From: Anopheles merus
Taxonomy: Eukaryota > Arthropoda > Insecta > Diptera > Culicidae
Assembly: GCF_017562075.2 (NCBI RefSeq)
Contig: NC_054084.1
Span: 44,858,697 to 44,922,696, forward strand
Direction: 5' to 3'
DNA length: 64,000 nt
In this document: positions 12,945 through 23,443 of the stretch, piece by piece
Layout: each line of letters begins with the position of its first letter
Position numbering within the stretch: position 1 is the stretch's first letter
Made by a program: the position numbers and the translations under genes
The notes under the pieces: generated by a model
The model's database searches: none
Seen by the model: the letters and a program-made list of their open reading frames with translations, nothing else
Told to the model about the DNA's origin: nothing

Positions 12945-13232
12945 TTTTATGTTCTTTCGATCGCAGAGGTGGTCGAATAAAACTCACGCGTTACTAATAA
13001 ATTTACTAACGTATGTATTCAACTTCACTCGGTTACAATTGGTGTTGGCTTCGAGCACGCTTCCTTGCTGACCGCTAGTTCTTCAGTGGGCGCTGGTGTT
13101 TGGCGGTCAACGTCCGTGACCGCGCAACCGATGACCCCCGGATCGATCACACGCATACATTGACGGATGATGCTTTGCTGTCATCCGTGAGTTACCGCCG
13201 TGAATGCGTCCGGGCCAGGTTAGCTCACAACA
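12945..13232 (-). repeat. Element C 3' LTR
   Basis: 288 bp, left copy on the plus strand. It is preceded by TSD CCATT. The ending ACATAAAA rather than ...CA is set by the TSD and by the same ending in the other copy. Confidence 0.93.
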
Positions 13233-13245
13233 TCTCCCCCCTTTT
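13233..13245 (-). other. Element C polypurine tract
   Basis: On the minus strand AAAAGGGGGGAGA directly precedes the TGTTGTG start of the 3' LTR. It nearly matches the tracts of elements B and D. Confidence 0.85.
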
Positions 13246-13247
13246 AA

Positions 13248-16200
13248 TTACGGACGATACCCCTCGAGCCTACGCGGAAGTCTTCTAAGCCTAGAAGACC
13301 GGCGTGGCGACCGTATCGGCTGCTGGCGTCTTGTAGTAGCGAACGGGATTGGGCGTGGAGATGGTTGTGTGGGTGACGCGCTAGTTTGATGGTCCGTCAA
13401 GGGAACAGAACTCGATTCCGCTACCGTGCTGTCCGTCAGCAGATCAAACGGCAAATGATCTATGTCCACGTCCTCGCTGGAAGCCCCCACGGCCGAATCA
13501 CGTTTTCGCAGCTGGTTCACATGGCGCCTGTGAACCCGTTGATTGTTCGTCTGCACCTCGAACATAACGCTGCCCAACTCTCGTATGATTTGCGCCGGAA
13601 CCCACTTCCATGAATTCCGCGCATAGAACTTGGCGTAGACGAGGTCACCGCGCTGAAATCGTCTATCCAAGTTGGCCGGTTCTGCTTGCGCTGCAGGTGG
13701 AGGTTTCAGCAGTTCCAACGCTGTTCGCATTTTTCTGCCTAGCATGGCTTCAGCTGGCGACTGCATGTCCGGCAAAATAGCGTTGGGGTTTGACCGGTAG
13801 CTCGCCAGAAAAACGTCAAGCGCTTCGTCCTGCGTTGTTCCCCCTTCCTGGATCTTCCTCATCGACCGCTTGAAGGTGTCAACAAAGCGCTCCGCCTGCC
13901 CATTCGATTGCGGATGGAATGGCGCAGTTGTGACGTGTTGTACACCGCGACTACTGCAATACTCCGAAAACTCAGCGCTTACAAATTGTGGCCCGTTGTC
14001 GCTCACCATCGTTTCCGGGTATCCAAATCTCGCAAAGATTGACCTCAGTATCGCGATCGTTGCTGCTGATGTGGTACTTCACGTTCGTATCACCTCTGGC
14101 CACTTGGTAAACGCGTCTACCACGATCAGAAAATAGTCACCATCGATTGGCCCAGCGAAATCGATGTGAATACGTTCCCAAGGTTTCTGTGTCGCTGGCC
14201 AGGGAACAGGTTTCTCGCGAGGTGAAGTCTTCGCCGCTATCGCACAAGCGTGGCATCCCTTTACGTGCTCCGTTATGTCCTTATCAACGGATGGCCAGTA
14301 CACGTAACTCCGGGCCTTCGACTTCATTCGCTGGATACCGGGGTGCCCTTCATGTAGTTGCTTCAAGCAACGCTGCTGCAGCTTGCTAGGGATCACCACT
14401 CTTTCCCCAAACAAAATGCAACCACGCACCGTGGTTAGGGCTTCGCTTCTGTGGTAAAAGCAAGCCAGCTCTGCAGCATACGCGACATTTTGGGGCCACC
14501 CTTCCATGATGTATCCGTAAACCTTCTTCAGGACAGGGTCGGACTCCGTGGCCTTCGCAACGTCTCTAAAATTGAGTGGAAATATATTAATACAGTATGA
14601 TGCTATGGAACTTACATCATTTTCCAACTCAGCTCTTGCGATTACGTATTCCGGATCCGGTTTTGCGTGCTCGTGTATCAACCTTGAGAGCACGCCCGCA
14701 TTGCCAAACTTATCGGTTTGCACGTACTCGATGGTAAAATCGTACATCAGCAACTGCAATGCAAACCGCTGCAACCTATTTGCCGTGTACACTGGTATAC
14801 CCTTATGTGACCCGAAAATCCGCAACAAGGGTCGATGATCGGTTTGCAGTCGGAAATGGCGCCCAAACAGCATCTTATGAAACTTTTTCACAGCAAATAT
14901 AATCGCCAAACCTTCGCGGTCAATTTGGCTATAATTTGCTTCAGCCTTCGTAAGGGCTCTCGATGCGTGCTGGACAACCTTCAGCGAGCCATCCGCGTAC
15001 CTGTGGCTTATGGTCGCGCCTAGTCCAACCGACGATGCATCGGCAGAGACCACTATCTCTGCATTCGGGTCGTAGTGCGTCAGCAGCAAGTCGGATGCTA
15101 ACAGGTCTTTGAACCTGTTAAAAGCATTTGCGCACTCCCGTGTCCAAACAAATTTGGTGTCGTTTTTGAGCAATGCATCCAGCGGGTATCGCAATTCTCG
15201 CATCTTTGGTACAAATTTGCCGTAATAATTCACAGCACCCAGAAAGGACCGAACCTCACTAACGTTCGTCGGTGCTGGCATCTTCAGGATCGCATCTATT
15301 TTCGCTGGGTTTGGTCTGAGACCCTGTCTGTCGATAACAAAACCCAGGTACTCTATCCTTGGCATTTTAAACGAACACTTTTCCGCTCGGATTGTAAATC
15401 CGTACTCCTTTATGCGCCGGAAAAGGTTGAGCAAATTCTCATCGTGCTCGCGTTCTGTTTTGCCAACAACAACTACATCATCCATGTACCCAGATGTACA
15501 TTTTAGGCCGGAGAGCATTGCATCGATGAGTTGCTGGAACGCGGCTGGAGCAATTTTAATGCCAGGCGGTAGACGGTTGTAATGGTACAATCCGCGATGC
15601 GTGTTAATCGTCAGGAGTGGACGATATTCCTCTTTAATTTGTACCTGCAAGAATGCATCCGTTAGATCGATTTTTGAAAAATACTTGCATTGTGCCAGTT
15701 TTGCAAAAATATCCTCTGGGAGTGGGAGTGGATATTCGTACGATTGAAGAGCTGCATTCAACCCAGTTGAATAATCTCCACAAATCCGCACGCTGCCGTT
15801 CTGCTTCCTCACCACCACAATTGGGGCCGCCCAGTCCGAATAATCCACCGGAGTAATCACCCCTAGATCCTCTAAGCGATCGAGCTCCTTGTCCACCGTT
15901 GCTCGCATCGCGTACGCTACCGGGCGCTTGGGACAAAACACAGAACGGTGATTTGGCTTGAGCTGAATCTGTACATTCGCCTTGGTGCACAATCCGTTGC
16001 CTTTAAACAATGCAGGGAATCGGCTCTCCCATTTCACTCCCTCTGCTTCCACCTTGTTGCAAAACTGGTCCATGGGGACGGCACCGAGCTCGAACGTTGC
16101 TATCATATCGGCCCCCAAAAGATGCAAGGCCGAGTCCATAACGCGTATAACAGCAGACCGCGTTCTGTCACCGATCGTTATCTGTGCCTCGAATTCACCA

Positions 16201-16478
16201 TCCAATTCAAGGCGGGACCCAGATGCTGTTTTTGCGTGGACTGTTACCGGCTTCAGTGTTGGCTTACCCAGCTGCTGCCACGTTTCTCGTCCGATTACTG
16301 TAATATCCGATCCAGTGTCAAGCTGCAGGCGGACCCTGTTACTGTTGATGAAAATGTTAACAAATTTTCTAGCTTGCTGGACATTACAAACATTGACCGT
16401 CACCGTACGCATGTCCACCGACGTGCGTTTTTTTTCTTGTACTTCCCCTTTTTGTTGCCTCTTTTCTGCTGGTTGCAA
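13248..16478 (-). pseudogene. Element C pol (protease-RT-RNase H-integrase) with one in-frame TGA
   Basis: One reading frame covers 16478 to 13248. Protease has LQLDTGSDITVIG; RT has FSKIDLTDAFLQV and GYMDDVVVVG; RNase H has SADASSVGLGATISH; the integrase finger is HPGIQRMKSKARSYVYWP; integrase has IDFAGPIDGD, then VSDNGPQF and NGQAERF. A TGA at 14081-14079 lies between the first two integrase Asp residues, at the position of an Asn in element B. The frame and length are otherwise kept, so this is a point nonsense change and not an indel. pol has no need of its own ATG, since it is entered by frameshift from gag. Confidence 0.9.
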
Positions 16479-17677
16479 AAACCTTCTCGGTGACCGGTTA
16501 CGTTACAATCGCGACACTTGTGCAGAGCATATGAGCACTCACTTGCCCAATGAGCGTCTCCACATAACCAACACGGCCCAGGTGGTTTGTTTACATTATC
16601 ACTGTTCCTCGTATGCTGGTACTGCTTTCTTTGTTTCCACTTGCTCGCCTGCTGTTGTGCATTGCTTCTACCTCTTAGTGCTAGGATTTGCTCCTCCGCC
16701 TGAGTAGCGATCATGGCGCTATCCACCTTCAAGCTGGAGATTCGCTCACACTCAGCGGAGAGCTGCTCTAGCGTGACGTCGATTCTCTCCTCGATACGAG
16801 AGAGAAGTCTCGTGCGCACGTCCGCATCAGCATCATCCTTTAAGCCGCACACTAATATCAGGCATTTGAACTGCTCCTCGCTCATTGCGGACAGCTGAAA
16901 GTTGACGCAGGAGCGGTTCACGCGGCAAACAAACGACACAAAATCCTCCGTACAGGATTTCGTTAGCTGCAAACACTTGTAGCGCTTACTCACAAGCGTT
17001 TCAGCTCTCCCAAAAAGAGCCTTCAGCTTTTTCACCGTTTCATCGAACGGTATCTCCCGAGGAACGCTGGGCAGGATGAAACTAGCGTAGCGTGCGTGCT
17101 CCGCAGGGCCTAACTTGCGCACCAGTAAGCGCACCTTTGCTGCATCGTCGAGGCGGGAGGCATCCTGTGCGAACAGGTCCTCGTAGCGCGCGAACCACGT
17201 ATCGAAAGTTATTTCGGATTCCGCCTCGTACCGGAACTCGGTGATGCTACCCGACAACGCATCAATAATCAACTCCGGATTACTGGGGGCAATGACCTGC
17301 GTCGGGAAGGCCTGGCTTTGCTGGTTTGTAACTTGTGACTGCTGCAATACTTGCGTGATTAGTTGCTGCTGTTGCTGCATCTGTTGCTGCACCTGCTGCT
17401 GCTGCTGCTGCATCTGCTGTTGCATTAACTGCATCATCTGCATCAGCATCGCAGAATCGGGTGACTGCGCCGGCACTGATGATGACGCAGCAAAATGCTG
17501 TAGCGATGGCTGCCCCGCTGCATTCTGCGATGGCAGATTCACCGTTGGCACAACATTCTCGTTCGCGGGTGGAAAAATTTGCTTTCCCGTAGCAAAACCA
17601 GTCGAACGCAGCAAGGATGATCTTCGCTGCTCTCCTTCCATGGGGAAATCCGATGCACCGTTTTCGCTTGTGCTCAT
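16400..17677 (-). CDS. Element C Gag
   Basis: 425 residues from the first good ATG (17677; the frame is open further upstream but only from a GTG). The N-terminal third is Gln-rich around MQMMQLMQQQMQQQQ. A capsid-like region follows, then two zinc knuckles (CWLCGDAHWASEC and CRDCNVTGHREGFC) and a Lys-rich tail. It overlaps pol by 79 bp. The frame is undamaged. Gag would package element RNA, possibly including that of non-autonomous relatives such as D and E. Confidence 0.9.
   Translation of the reverse strand: MSTSENGASDFPMEGEQRRSSLLRSTGFATGKQIFPPANENVVPTVNLPSQNAAGQPSLQHFAASSSVPAQSPDSAMLMQMMQLMQQQMQQQQQQVQQQMQQQQQLITQVLQQSQVTNQQSQAFPTQVIAPSNPELIIDALSGSITEFRYEAESEITFDTWFARYEDLFAQDASRLDDAAKVRLLVRKLGPAEHARYASFILPSVPREIPFDETVKKLKALFGRAETLVSKRYKCLQLTKSCTEDFVSFVCRVNRSCVNFQLSAMSEEQFKCLILVCGLKDDADADVRTRLLSRIEERIDVTLEQLSAECERISSLKVDSAMIATQAEEQILALRGRSNAQQQASKWKQRKQYQHTRNSDNVNKPPGPCWLCGDAHWASECSYALHKCRDCNVTGHREGFCNQQKRGNKKGKYKKKNARRWTCVR
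16427..16433 (-). promoter_or_regulatory. Candidate -1 ribosomal frameshift site gag/pol in element C
   Basis: The minus strand reads A AAA AAC with gag zero-frame codons AAA AAC. This is the canonical X XXY YYZ heptamer, in the 79-bp overlap where pol is in the -1 frame. I did not fold the downstream sequence. Confidence 0.75.
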
Positions 17678-17798
17678 CGTTCTGTGTTTTGCTCGCGGGC
17701 GCGTAATTTTTCGAACAGCACAAGCTTCACTCACAGTCGAAATGCAATGAAAAAAAAATCGCGTTTTTTTTAAGTCGCTTTTTTTTACTCGTCGCCAC

Positions 17799-18086
17799 TT
17801 TTATGTTCTTTCGATCGCAGAGGTGGTCGAATAAAACTCACGCGTTACTAATAAATTTACTAACGTATGTATTCAACTTCACTCGGTTACAATTGGTGTT
17901 GGCTTCGAGCACGCTTCCTTGCTGACCGCTAGTTCTTCAGTGCGCGCTGGTGTTTGGCGGTCAACGTCCGTGACCGCGCAACCGATGACCCCCGGATCGA
18001 TCACACGCATACATTGACGGATGATGCTTTGCTGTCATCCGTGAGTTACCGCCGTGAATGCGTCCGGGCCAGGTTAGCTCACAACA
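17799..18086 (-). repeat. Element C 5' LTR
   Basis: 288 bp, right copy on the plus strand. Next to it (17798 downwards, minus strand) is GTGGCGACGAG, the primer-binding region. TSD CCATT follows at 18087-18091. Confidence 0.93.
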
Positions 18087-18091
18087 CCATT

Positions 18092-19114
18092 GACGGGGAT
18101 CATTTTCTAATTGTTGTGGATGCTTACACAAAATGGCCTGAGATAGTTAAAACAAATAGTATCACAACTGCAGCAACGGTAGCTATACTAAGAGGTTTAT
18201 TCGCTAGGTTTGGAATGCCAACTATACTAGTCACAGATAACGGAACACAATTTACAAGCGAAACATTTAATGATTTTTGCACAGCGCACGGAGTACATCA
18301 TATAAGAACAGCACCCTTTCATCCGCAATCGAACGGTCAAGCCGAGCGTTTTGTCGATACATTCAAGAGAGCACTAGTGAAAATCAGAAACGGAGACACG
18401 TCTCTGCAAGAAGCAATTGATATATTCTTATTGGCTTATAGAACCACACCAAACGCACAATTGCAAGAATGCAAAACGCCAGCAGAAGCAATGTTTGGAA
18501 GGAGATTAAGAACAAGTTTCGAACTGTTGCGTCCACCAACATAATCCCAGTACAGATCATTCGATACAGAGCTAAGAGCATTTGCAATTAACGATCCAGT
18601 GTATGTAAAGGTGTACAAGCGGAATTCGTGGAGTTGGACTCCAGCAGTAATTATCAAACGATGCGGAAACGTTATGTATTTAGTCAAAACCAATGCGCAA
18701 CAAAGAGTATTAAGAAGCCATGTAAATCAGATGCGTAAAAGGGTTATATCTGGAGCTCGTCAAGCAGTAGGCACGTTGGCGAGTCGCCTGCCATTAAACG
18801 TCCTGTTGGATACTTGGGGTCTATCCACATCATCGCCTGTACCTAAGTCATCATCTTCGTCACCTAAGTCATTGTCTTCGTCACCTAAGTCATCGTCTTC
18901 GTCATCTACATCCTCGCCTGCTTCTTGGCTGTCGGCACAGTCATCATCATCATCATCATCATCGATGCCAGAACAGACAGTAGAGATTCGTCATCAGCAC
19001 CAGGACAACTTCATCCCTCCAGAGCAGAGTACAGCAGAACAGATACCGCCACCTCGCCGCTCCTCTAGGCCTAGAAGAGTTCCGCGAAGGTTTGACTCGT
19101 ATCAACTATCTTAA
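18092..19114 (+). pseudogene. Element B integrase C-terminal half (third fragment) with in-frame TAA
   Basis: The fragment resumes integrase right after the CCATT duplication. The second Asp is in VTDNGTQF and the Glu in NGQAERF. A TAA at 18542-18544 interrupts the frame, which then continues unchanged through KRNSWSWTPAVI to the stop at 19112-19114. The C-terminus is Ser-rich, with an 18-to-21-bp repeat around 18845-18900 and a TCA run near 18943-18963, and ends in Arg-rich PRRVPRRFD. Confidence 0.88.
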
Positions 19115-19410
19115 AGGGGGAGATGTTGCGGGCGCTAGCAGCGCCGCACGACATTGGTACTCTGGGTTGCCGTGACCGTGCGACAACTGTCAGACGTTTC
19201 GGTGTCAACGATCGGGAGGCTGCGATCGTGCGCGAAAGCCGATCGTGCTTCTTCGGGGTTCAGCAGCGAGGGAACACAGACGTGCCGCGGACAGTTCTTT
19301 TTAGCGTGTTAGCTTTAAGGAGTTTTGTAATATATGTTTGTAAAGTTTAAACGTTGTGTCCGGAGTTTTAATCGGCCTCCGTCCTATATCACCCCAACCC
19401 GGACAAAACA
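19112..19410 (+). repeat. Element B polypurine tract and 3' LTR
   Basis: The tract AAAGGGGGAGA ends at 19123 and is followed by TGTTGCGGGC. The right boundary at 19410 (GGACAAAACA) is inferred from the TGTT...AACA symmetry, from a length (287 bp) like the LTR of C, and from an AGTTTTAATCGGCCTCC segment resembling C's AGTTTTATTCGACCACC. No partner LTR is present to prove it. Confidence 0.7.
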
Positions 19411-19606
19411 TGTTTTAAGTATTTTATCCTGATGTTCGGACTAATTTATTTATTTATGCGTTAAAGAACATAAAAGAGTTTAATTCTTTAAATGATTTGG
19501 GAAATGGTTTTATGACTTTTTGGTCAGTATTATGAGAAAATCTGTGGTTTTCGGTTGGATTAAAGAAAAATCGGTAGTTTTAGAGGCTCATCTGTGAGTC
19601 GGTAGG
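19411..19606. other. AT-rich spacer, nothing recognised
   Basis: Lies between element B's LTR and the first MITE of the chain. No ORF, repeat pair or motif was recognised. Confidence 0.5.
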
Positions 19607-19608
19607 TA

Positions 19609-20003
19609 CAGTGGAGCGCTGTTTATCCGGACTCATCGAGACTTGACCTTGCCCGAAAGTGCGAATAACACGGATAATGAGTCAAAGAATATATTTAAGT
19701 ACAAAATCTTGATGTTCGTTTGAAATTTATCTTAGGCCCCAAATACACGACGCGCGTTTCCGCGGGCGCGTTCAAACGCGTATAACAGTTCCGCAGAGAT
19801 ATCCGGCATGAGCTTCTCTGCGTTCCGCGGGAGCGCGTTCGAATGACATTTCATTTCTATGATTGGATTGTTATACGCGTTTCCGCGGGCGCGGAAATAC
19901 TCCTCGGAACTCAATGTCACCTTTGTATTGAACTGTCATTTCTCAACAGCACGGATAAACAGATAGCCGGATAAAAGGCACCCGGATAAACGGCGCTCCA
20001 CTG
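19609..20003 (+). mobile_element. MITE I, TA target site, pogo/Tigger-like ends
   Basis: 395 bp with terminal inverted repeats CAGTGGAGCGCYGTTTATCC (one mismatch) and TA on each side (19607-19608, 20004-20005). It has no coding capacity. Inside are inverted copies of a CCGCGGGCGCG motif. The ends resemble those of Tc1/mariner superfamily pogo/Tigger elements; the family is not proven. Confidence 0.82.
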
Positions 20004-20126
20004 TACAGGCGTGCCCCGAGTTACGACCCTCTCGAGTTCTTCTTCTTCTTCTTAGTAGGTTTGATGGGATAATATTCTCCTATGCTTTCCGTCATACAGA
20101 GCCATAATCAGAGTTTTGACCATCTG

Positions 20127-20416
20127 TGTTGTGGATAGACGTGCCGAGCCCTGGATTCGCCGTAGCAGTTGCGCTGCTGCTGGTCGACATCCAGGAATCG
20201 ACACTGCGCTCACGCACACTAATACGCCGCACTTAGCGATGCGCGCTAAGTGTGTGCAGAGCGCACCTAACGCAGGAGTGTGTAACAGGCTACCGGTCGA
20301 GCAGGGCTCCCGGTAGGGCTCACGGTGCGGCTTGTGCGCGCGGCCCCATACATCATTGTATTGTGTTTTGTATCATTTAATTCGGTTAATAAATGTGTAA
20401 AAGTGCAAACATAAAA
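20127..20416 (+). repeat. Element D LTR 1
   Basis: 290 bp, TGTTGTGGATAG...CATAAAA. It contains an AATAAA (TTAATAAATG, about 20388-20397), a likely polyadenylation signal. Confidence 0.93.
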
Positions 20417-21640
20417 GTGGCGACGAGGATGGGATCCTCTTGCGCAAGGAGGATCCTACAGAACCCGCGGCAGCCATCGCGTTTCGTCTGGCCTTTCTGC
20501 AGCGTCAGTGCAGCGGCCATCGCGATGGCACGGTTCCCTGTGCCTTTGGATACCGCGGAACATCGGGCCGCCGCCACCGCAGACACCGTGGCCCCGGCTG
20601 CTGTCCCATCACTGGCGACCACTGCAATGGGCAGCCGGCTACACACCACCCACTGCAGCCGCATATCAAGGGCGACGGCACATTCCGCCCCGGCTCGAGC
20701 CCTGCAGCACGTCATCGGCGAAGCAGCTATCCCGCCGCAGCTCGAGCCCAGCAACACCAACAGCAACGCGCAAGTTGCTTCGGCTGCAGCACCGCAGCAC
20801 GTCATCGGCGAGGTCGCATTCCCGCCGCGGCTCGAGCCCTGCAGCACGTCATCGGTGAAGCAGCAATCCCGCCGCAGCTCGAGCCCCGCATCACCAACAG
20901 CAACGCGCAAGTTGCTTCGGCTGCCGCACCTCAGCACATCATCGGCGAGGTCGCAATCCCGCCAAGGCTCGAGTCCGCCTCATCATCGGCAACCCGCAGG
21001 TTGCCTTGACTGCAGCACGGCAGCACGTCATCGGCGAGGTCGCATTCCCGCCGCGGCTCGAGCCCCGCATCACCAACGGCGACACGTAAGTCGCCTCGGC
21101 TGCAACGCAGCAGCCTCGCATCATAGGCGACGACACATTCCGCCTCACCTGCAGCAAACCCAGCACGTCCAGCCAGAGACGCCATCGCTGTGGCCGGCCA
21201 TTGCTGTCGCCGGTCATGGCCCTGCCGGTGCAAGGTTTCATCGCGGCACCACCCTCACCTCCCGGCAGGCGTAGCAGCGACGCTACAATCCGAGGACGCG
21301 AACGCGGCATCATCGCCGCCGCCCGGGACAACGGTGCACCATAGCAGACGCTCCCGAGGAAAGCGAACGCGGCATCATCGCCGCCGCCCCGGGACAACAG
21401 GTCATCATCGCAGACGCGACCCGAGGACAGCGAACGCGGCTTCATCGCCGCCGCTCCAGAAACAACAGCCGCAACCCGAGGAACGCGAACGCGGCATCAT
21501 CGCCGCCGCCCGGGAACATGAGCGCAGCAGCATCACGGGCCCCACTACGTACCATCGGTCGAAGGGTGTCACCACGCTGGTATTCCGTTGTGGAATATCA
21601 CCCGCGTCGGTTCGACCCTTCGGTTATTAAAAGGGGGAGA
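20417..21640 (+). repeat. Element D internal region 1
   Basis: 1,224 bp. Primer site GTGGCGACGAGG at 20417, hairpin at 20432-20456, then GC-rich degenerate repeats: units around GCACGTCATCGGCGAGG and GCTCGAGCCC (about 20690-21075) and units around GAACGCGGCATCATCGCCG (about 21298-21510). Polypurine tract at 21629-21640. No retroviral motif in any frame. Confidence 0.88.
20432..20456 (+). ncRNA. Leader hairpin with palindromic loop next to the primer site (element D)
   Basis: GGATCCTC pairs with GAGGATCC around a TTGCGCAA centre, which is itself a palindrome. The same hairpin is at 21946-21970 and 23459-23483 in the other units. Element E has a sequence-diverged version (43531-43557) that keeps the stem. 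Position and form resemble retroviral dimerisation/packaging hairpins; the function is inferred. Confidence 0.5.
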
Positions 21641-21930
21641 TGTTGTGGATAGACGTGCCGAGCCCTGGATTCGCCGTAGCAGTTGCGCTGCTGCTGGTCG
21701 ACATCCAGGAATCGACACTGCGCTCACGCACACTAATACGCCGCACTTAGCGATGCGCGCTAAGTGTGTGCAGAGCGCACCTAACGCAGGAGTGTGTAAC
21801 AGGCTACCGGTCGAGCAGGGCTCCCGGTAGGGCTCACGGTGCGGCTTGTGCGCGCGGCCCCATACATCATTGTATTGTGTTTTGTATCATTTAATTCGGT
21901 TAATAAATGTGTAAAAGTGCAAACATAAAA
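21641..21930 (+). repeat. Element D LTR 2
   Basis: 290 bp, aligned base for base with LTR 1. Confidence 0.93.
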
Positions 21931-23153
21931 GTGGCGACGAGGATGGGATCCTCTTGCGCAAGGAGGATCCTACAGAACCCGCGGCAGCCATCGCGTTTCG
22001 TCTGGCCTTTCTGCAGCGTCAGTGCAGCGGCCATCGCGATGGCACGGTTCCCTGTGCCTTTGGATACCGCGGAACATCGGGCCGCCGCCACCGCAGACAC
22101 CGTGGCCCCGGCTGCTGTCCCATCACTGGCGACCACTGCAATGGGCAGCCGGCTACACACCACCCACTGCAGCCGCATATCAAGGGCGACGGCACATTCC
22201 GCCCCGGCTCGAGCCCTGCAGCACGTCATCGGCGAAGCAGCTATCCCGCCGCAGCTCGAGCCCAACAACACCAACAGCAACGCGCAAGTTGCTTCGGCTG
22301 CAGCACCGCAGCACGTCATCGGCGAGGTCGCATTCCCGCCGCGGCTCGAGCCCTGCAGCACGTCATCGGTGAAGCAGCAATCCCGCCGCAGCTCGAGCCC
22401 CGCATCACCAACAGCAACGCGCAAGTTGCTTCGGCTGCCGCACCTCAGCACATCATCGGCGAGGTCGCAATCCCGCCAAGGCTCGAGTCCGCCTCATCAT
22501 CGGCAACCCGCAGGTTGCCTTGACTGCAGCACGGCAGCACGTCATCGGCGAGGTCGCATTCCCGCCGCGGCTCGAGCCCCGCATCACCAACGGCGACACG
22601 TAAGTCGCCTCGGCTGCAACGCAGCAGCCTCGCATCATAGGCGACGACACATTCCGCCTCACCTGCAGCAAACCCAGCACGTCCAGCCAGAGACGCCATC
22701 GCTGTGGCCGGCCATTGCTGTCGCCGGTCATGGCCCTGCCGGTGCAAGGTTTCATCGCGGCACCACCCTCACCTCCCGGCAGGCGTAGCAGCGACGCTAC
22801 AATCCGAGGACGCGAACGCGGCATCATCGCCGCCGCCCGGACAACGGTGCACCATAGCAGACGCTCCCGAGGAAAGCGAACGCGGCATCATCGCCGCCGC
22901 CCCGGGACAACAGGTCATCATCGCAGACGCGACCCGAGGACAGCGAACGCGGCTTCATCGCCGCCGCTCCAGAAACAACAGCCGCAACCCGAGGAACGCG
23001 AACGCGGCATCATCGCCGCCGCCCGGGAACATGAGCGCAGCAGCATCACGGGCCCCACTACGTACCATCGGTCGAAGGGTGTCACCACGCTGGTATTCCG
23101 TTGTGGAATATCACCCACGTCGGTTCGACCCTTCGGTTATTAAAAGGGGGAGA
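21931..23153 (+). repeat. Element D internal region 2
   Basis: 1,223 bp, one base shorter than the others (GCCCGGACAACG against GCCCGGGACAACG near 22838). It also differs at 22264 and near 23117. Confidence 0.9.
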
Positions 23154-23443
23154 TGTTGTGGATAGACGTGCCGAGCCCTGGATTCGCCGTAGCAGTTGCG
23201 CTGCTGCTGGTCGACATCCAGGAATCGACACTGCGCTCACGCACACTAATACGCCGCACTTAGCGATGCGCGCTAAGTGTGTGCAGAGCGCACCTAACGC
23301 AGGAGTGTGTAACAGGCTACCGGTCGAGCAGGGCTCCCGGTAGGGCTCACGGTGCGGCTTGTGCGCGCGGCCCCATACATCATTGTATTGTGTTTTGTAT
23401 CATTTAATTCGGTTAATAAATGTGTAAAAGTGCAAACATAAAA
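23154..23443 (+). repeat. Element D LTR 3
   Basis: 290 bp, same boundaries as LTR 1. Confidence 0.93.

Larger units (their letters stand above)
12945..18086 (-). mobile_element. Element C: full-length Mag-like Ty3/gypsy retrotransposon, antisense inside element B
   Basis: The element is 5,142 bp with 288-bp LTRs (12945-13232 and 17799-18086) differing at one base (G 13089 / C 17943). The TSD CCATT is at 12940-12944 and 18087-18091. In element orientation the LTR runs TGTTGTGAGC...GAACATAAAA and is followed by GTGGCGACGAG at the primer site. The polypurine tract is AAAAGGGGGGAGA. It lies head-on within B's integrase. It encodes separate gag and pol frames joined by a -1 slippery site. Confidence 0.95.
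3731..19410 (+). mobile_element. Element B: Mag-like Ty3/gypsy retrotransposon, split by BEL and by element C
   Basis: B is present in three pieces: 3731-4991, 10750-12944 and 18092-19410. The interruptions are exact insertions with 5-bp target duplications (GTTAC at 4987-4991/10745-10749; CCATT at 12940-12944/18087-18091). Joining the coordinates with one TSD copy each gives 4,479 bp, an exact multiple of three, with one internal TAA. The 3' LTR begins TGTTGCGGGC at 19124 after a purine tract, and probably ends at 19410 (AACA). The 5' LTR is not seen. B must be older than both elements inserted in it. Confidence 0.88.

Noticed and set aside
17954..18091. In-frame start in the C LTR upstream of B integrase (17954)
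   Set aside because: The codons before 18087 are LTR sequence of the antisense element C; the continuity is accidental.
20432..20456. Rho-independent terminator reading of the D leader hairpin
   Set aside because: The window is eukaryotic, there is no T-run, and the position beside the primer site fits a retroelement leader signal better.
20690..21075. CRISPR-like array in element D
   Set aside because: Units are degenerate, spacing is irregular, and the region lies inside a eukaryotic retroelement.
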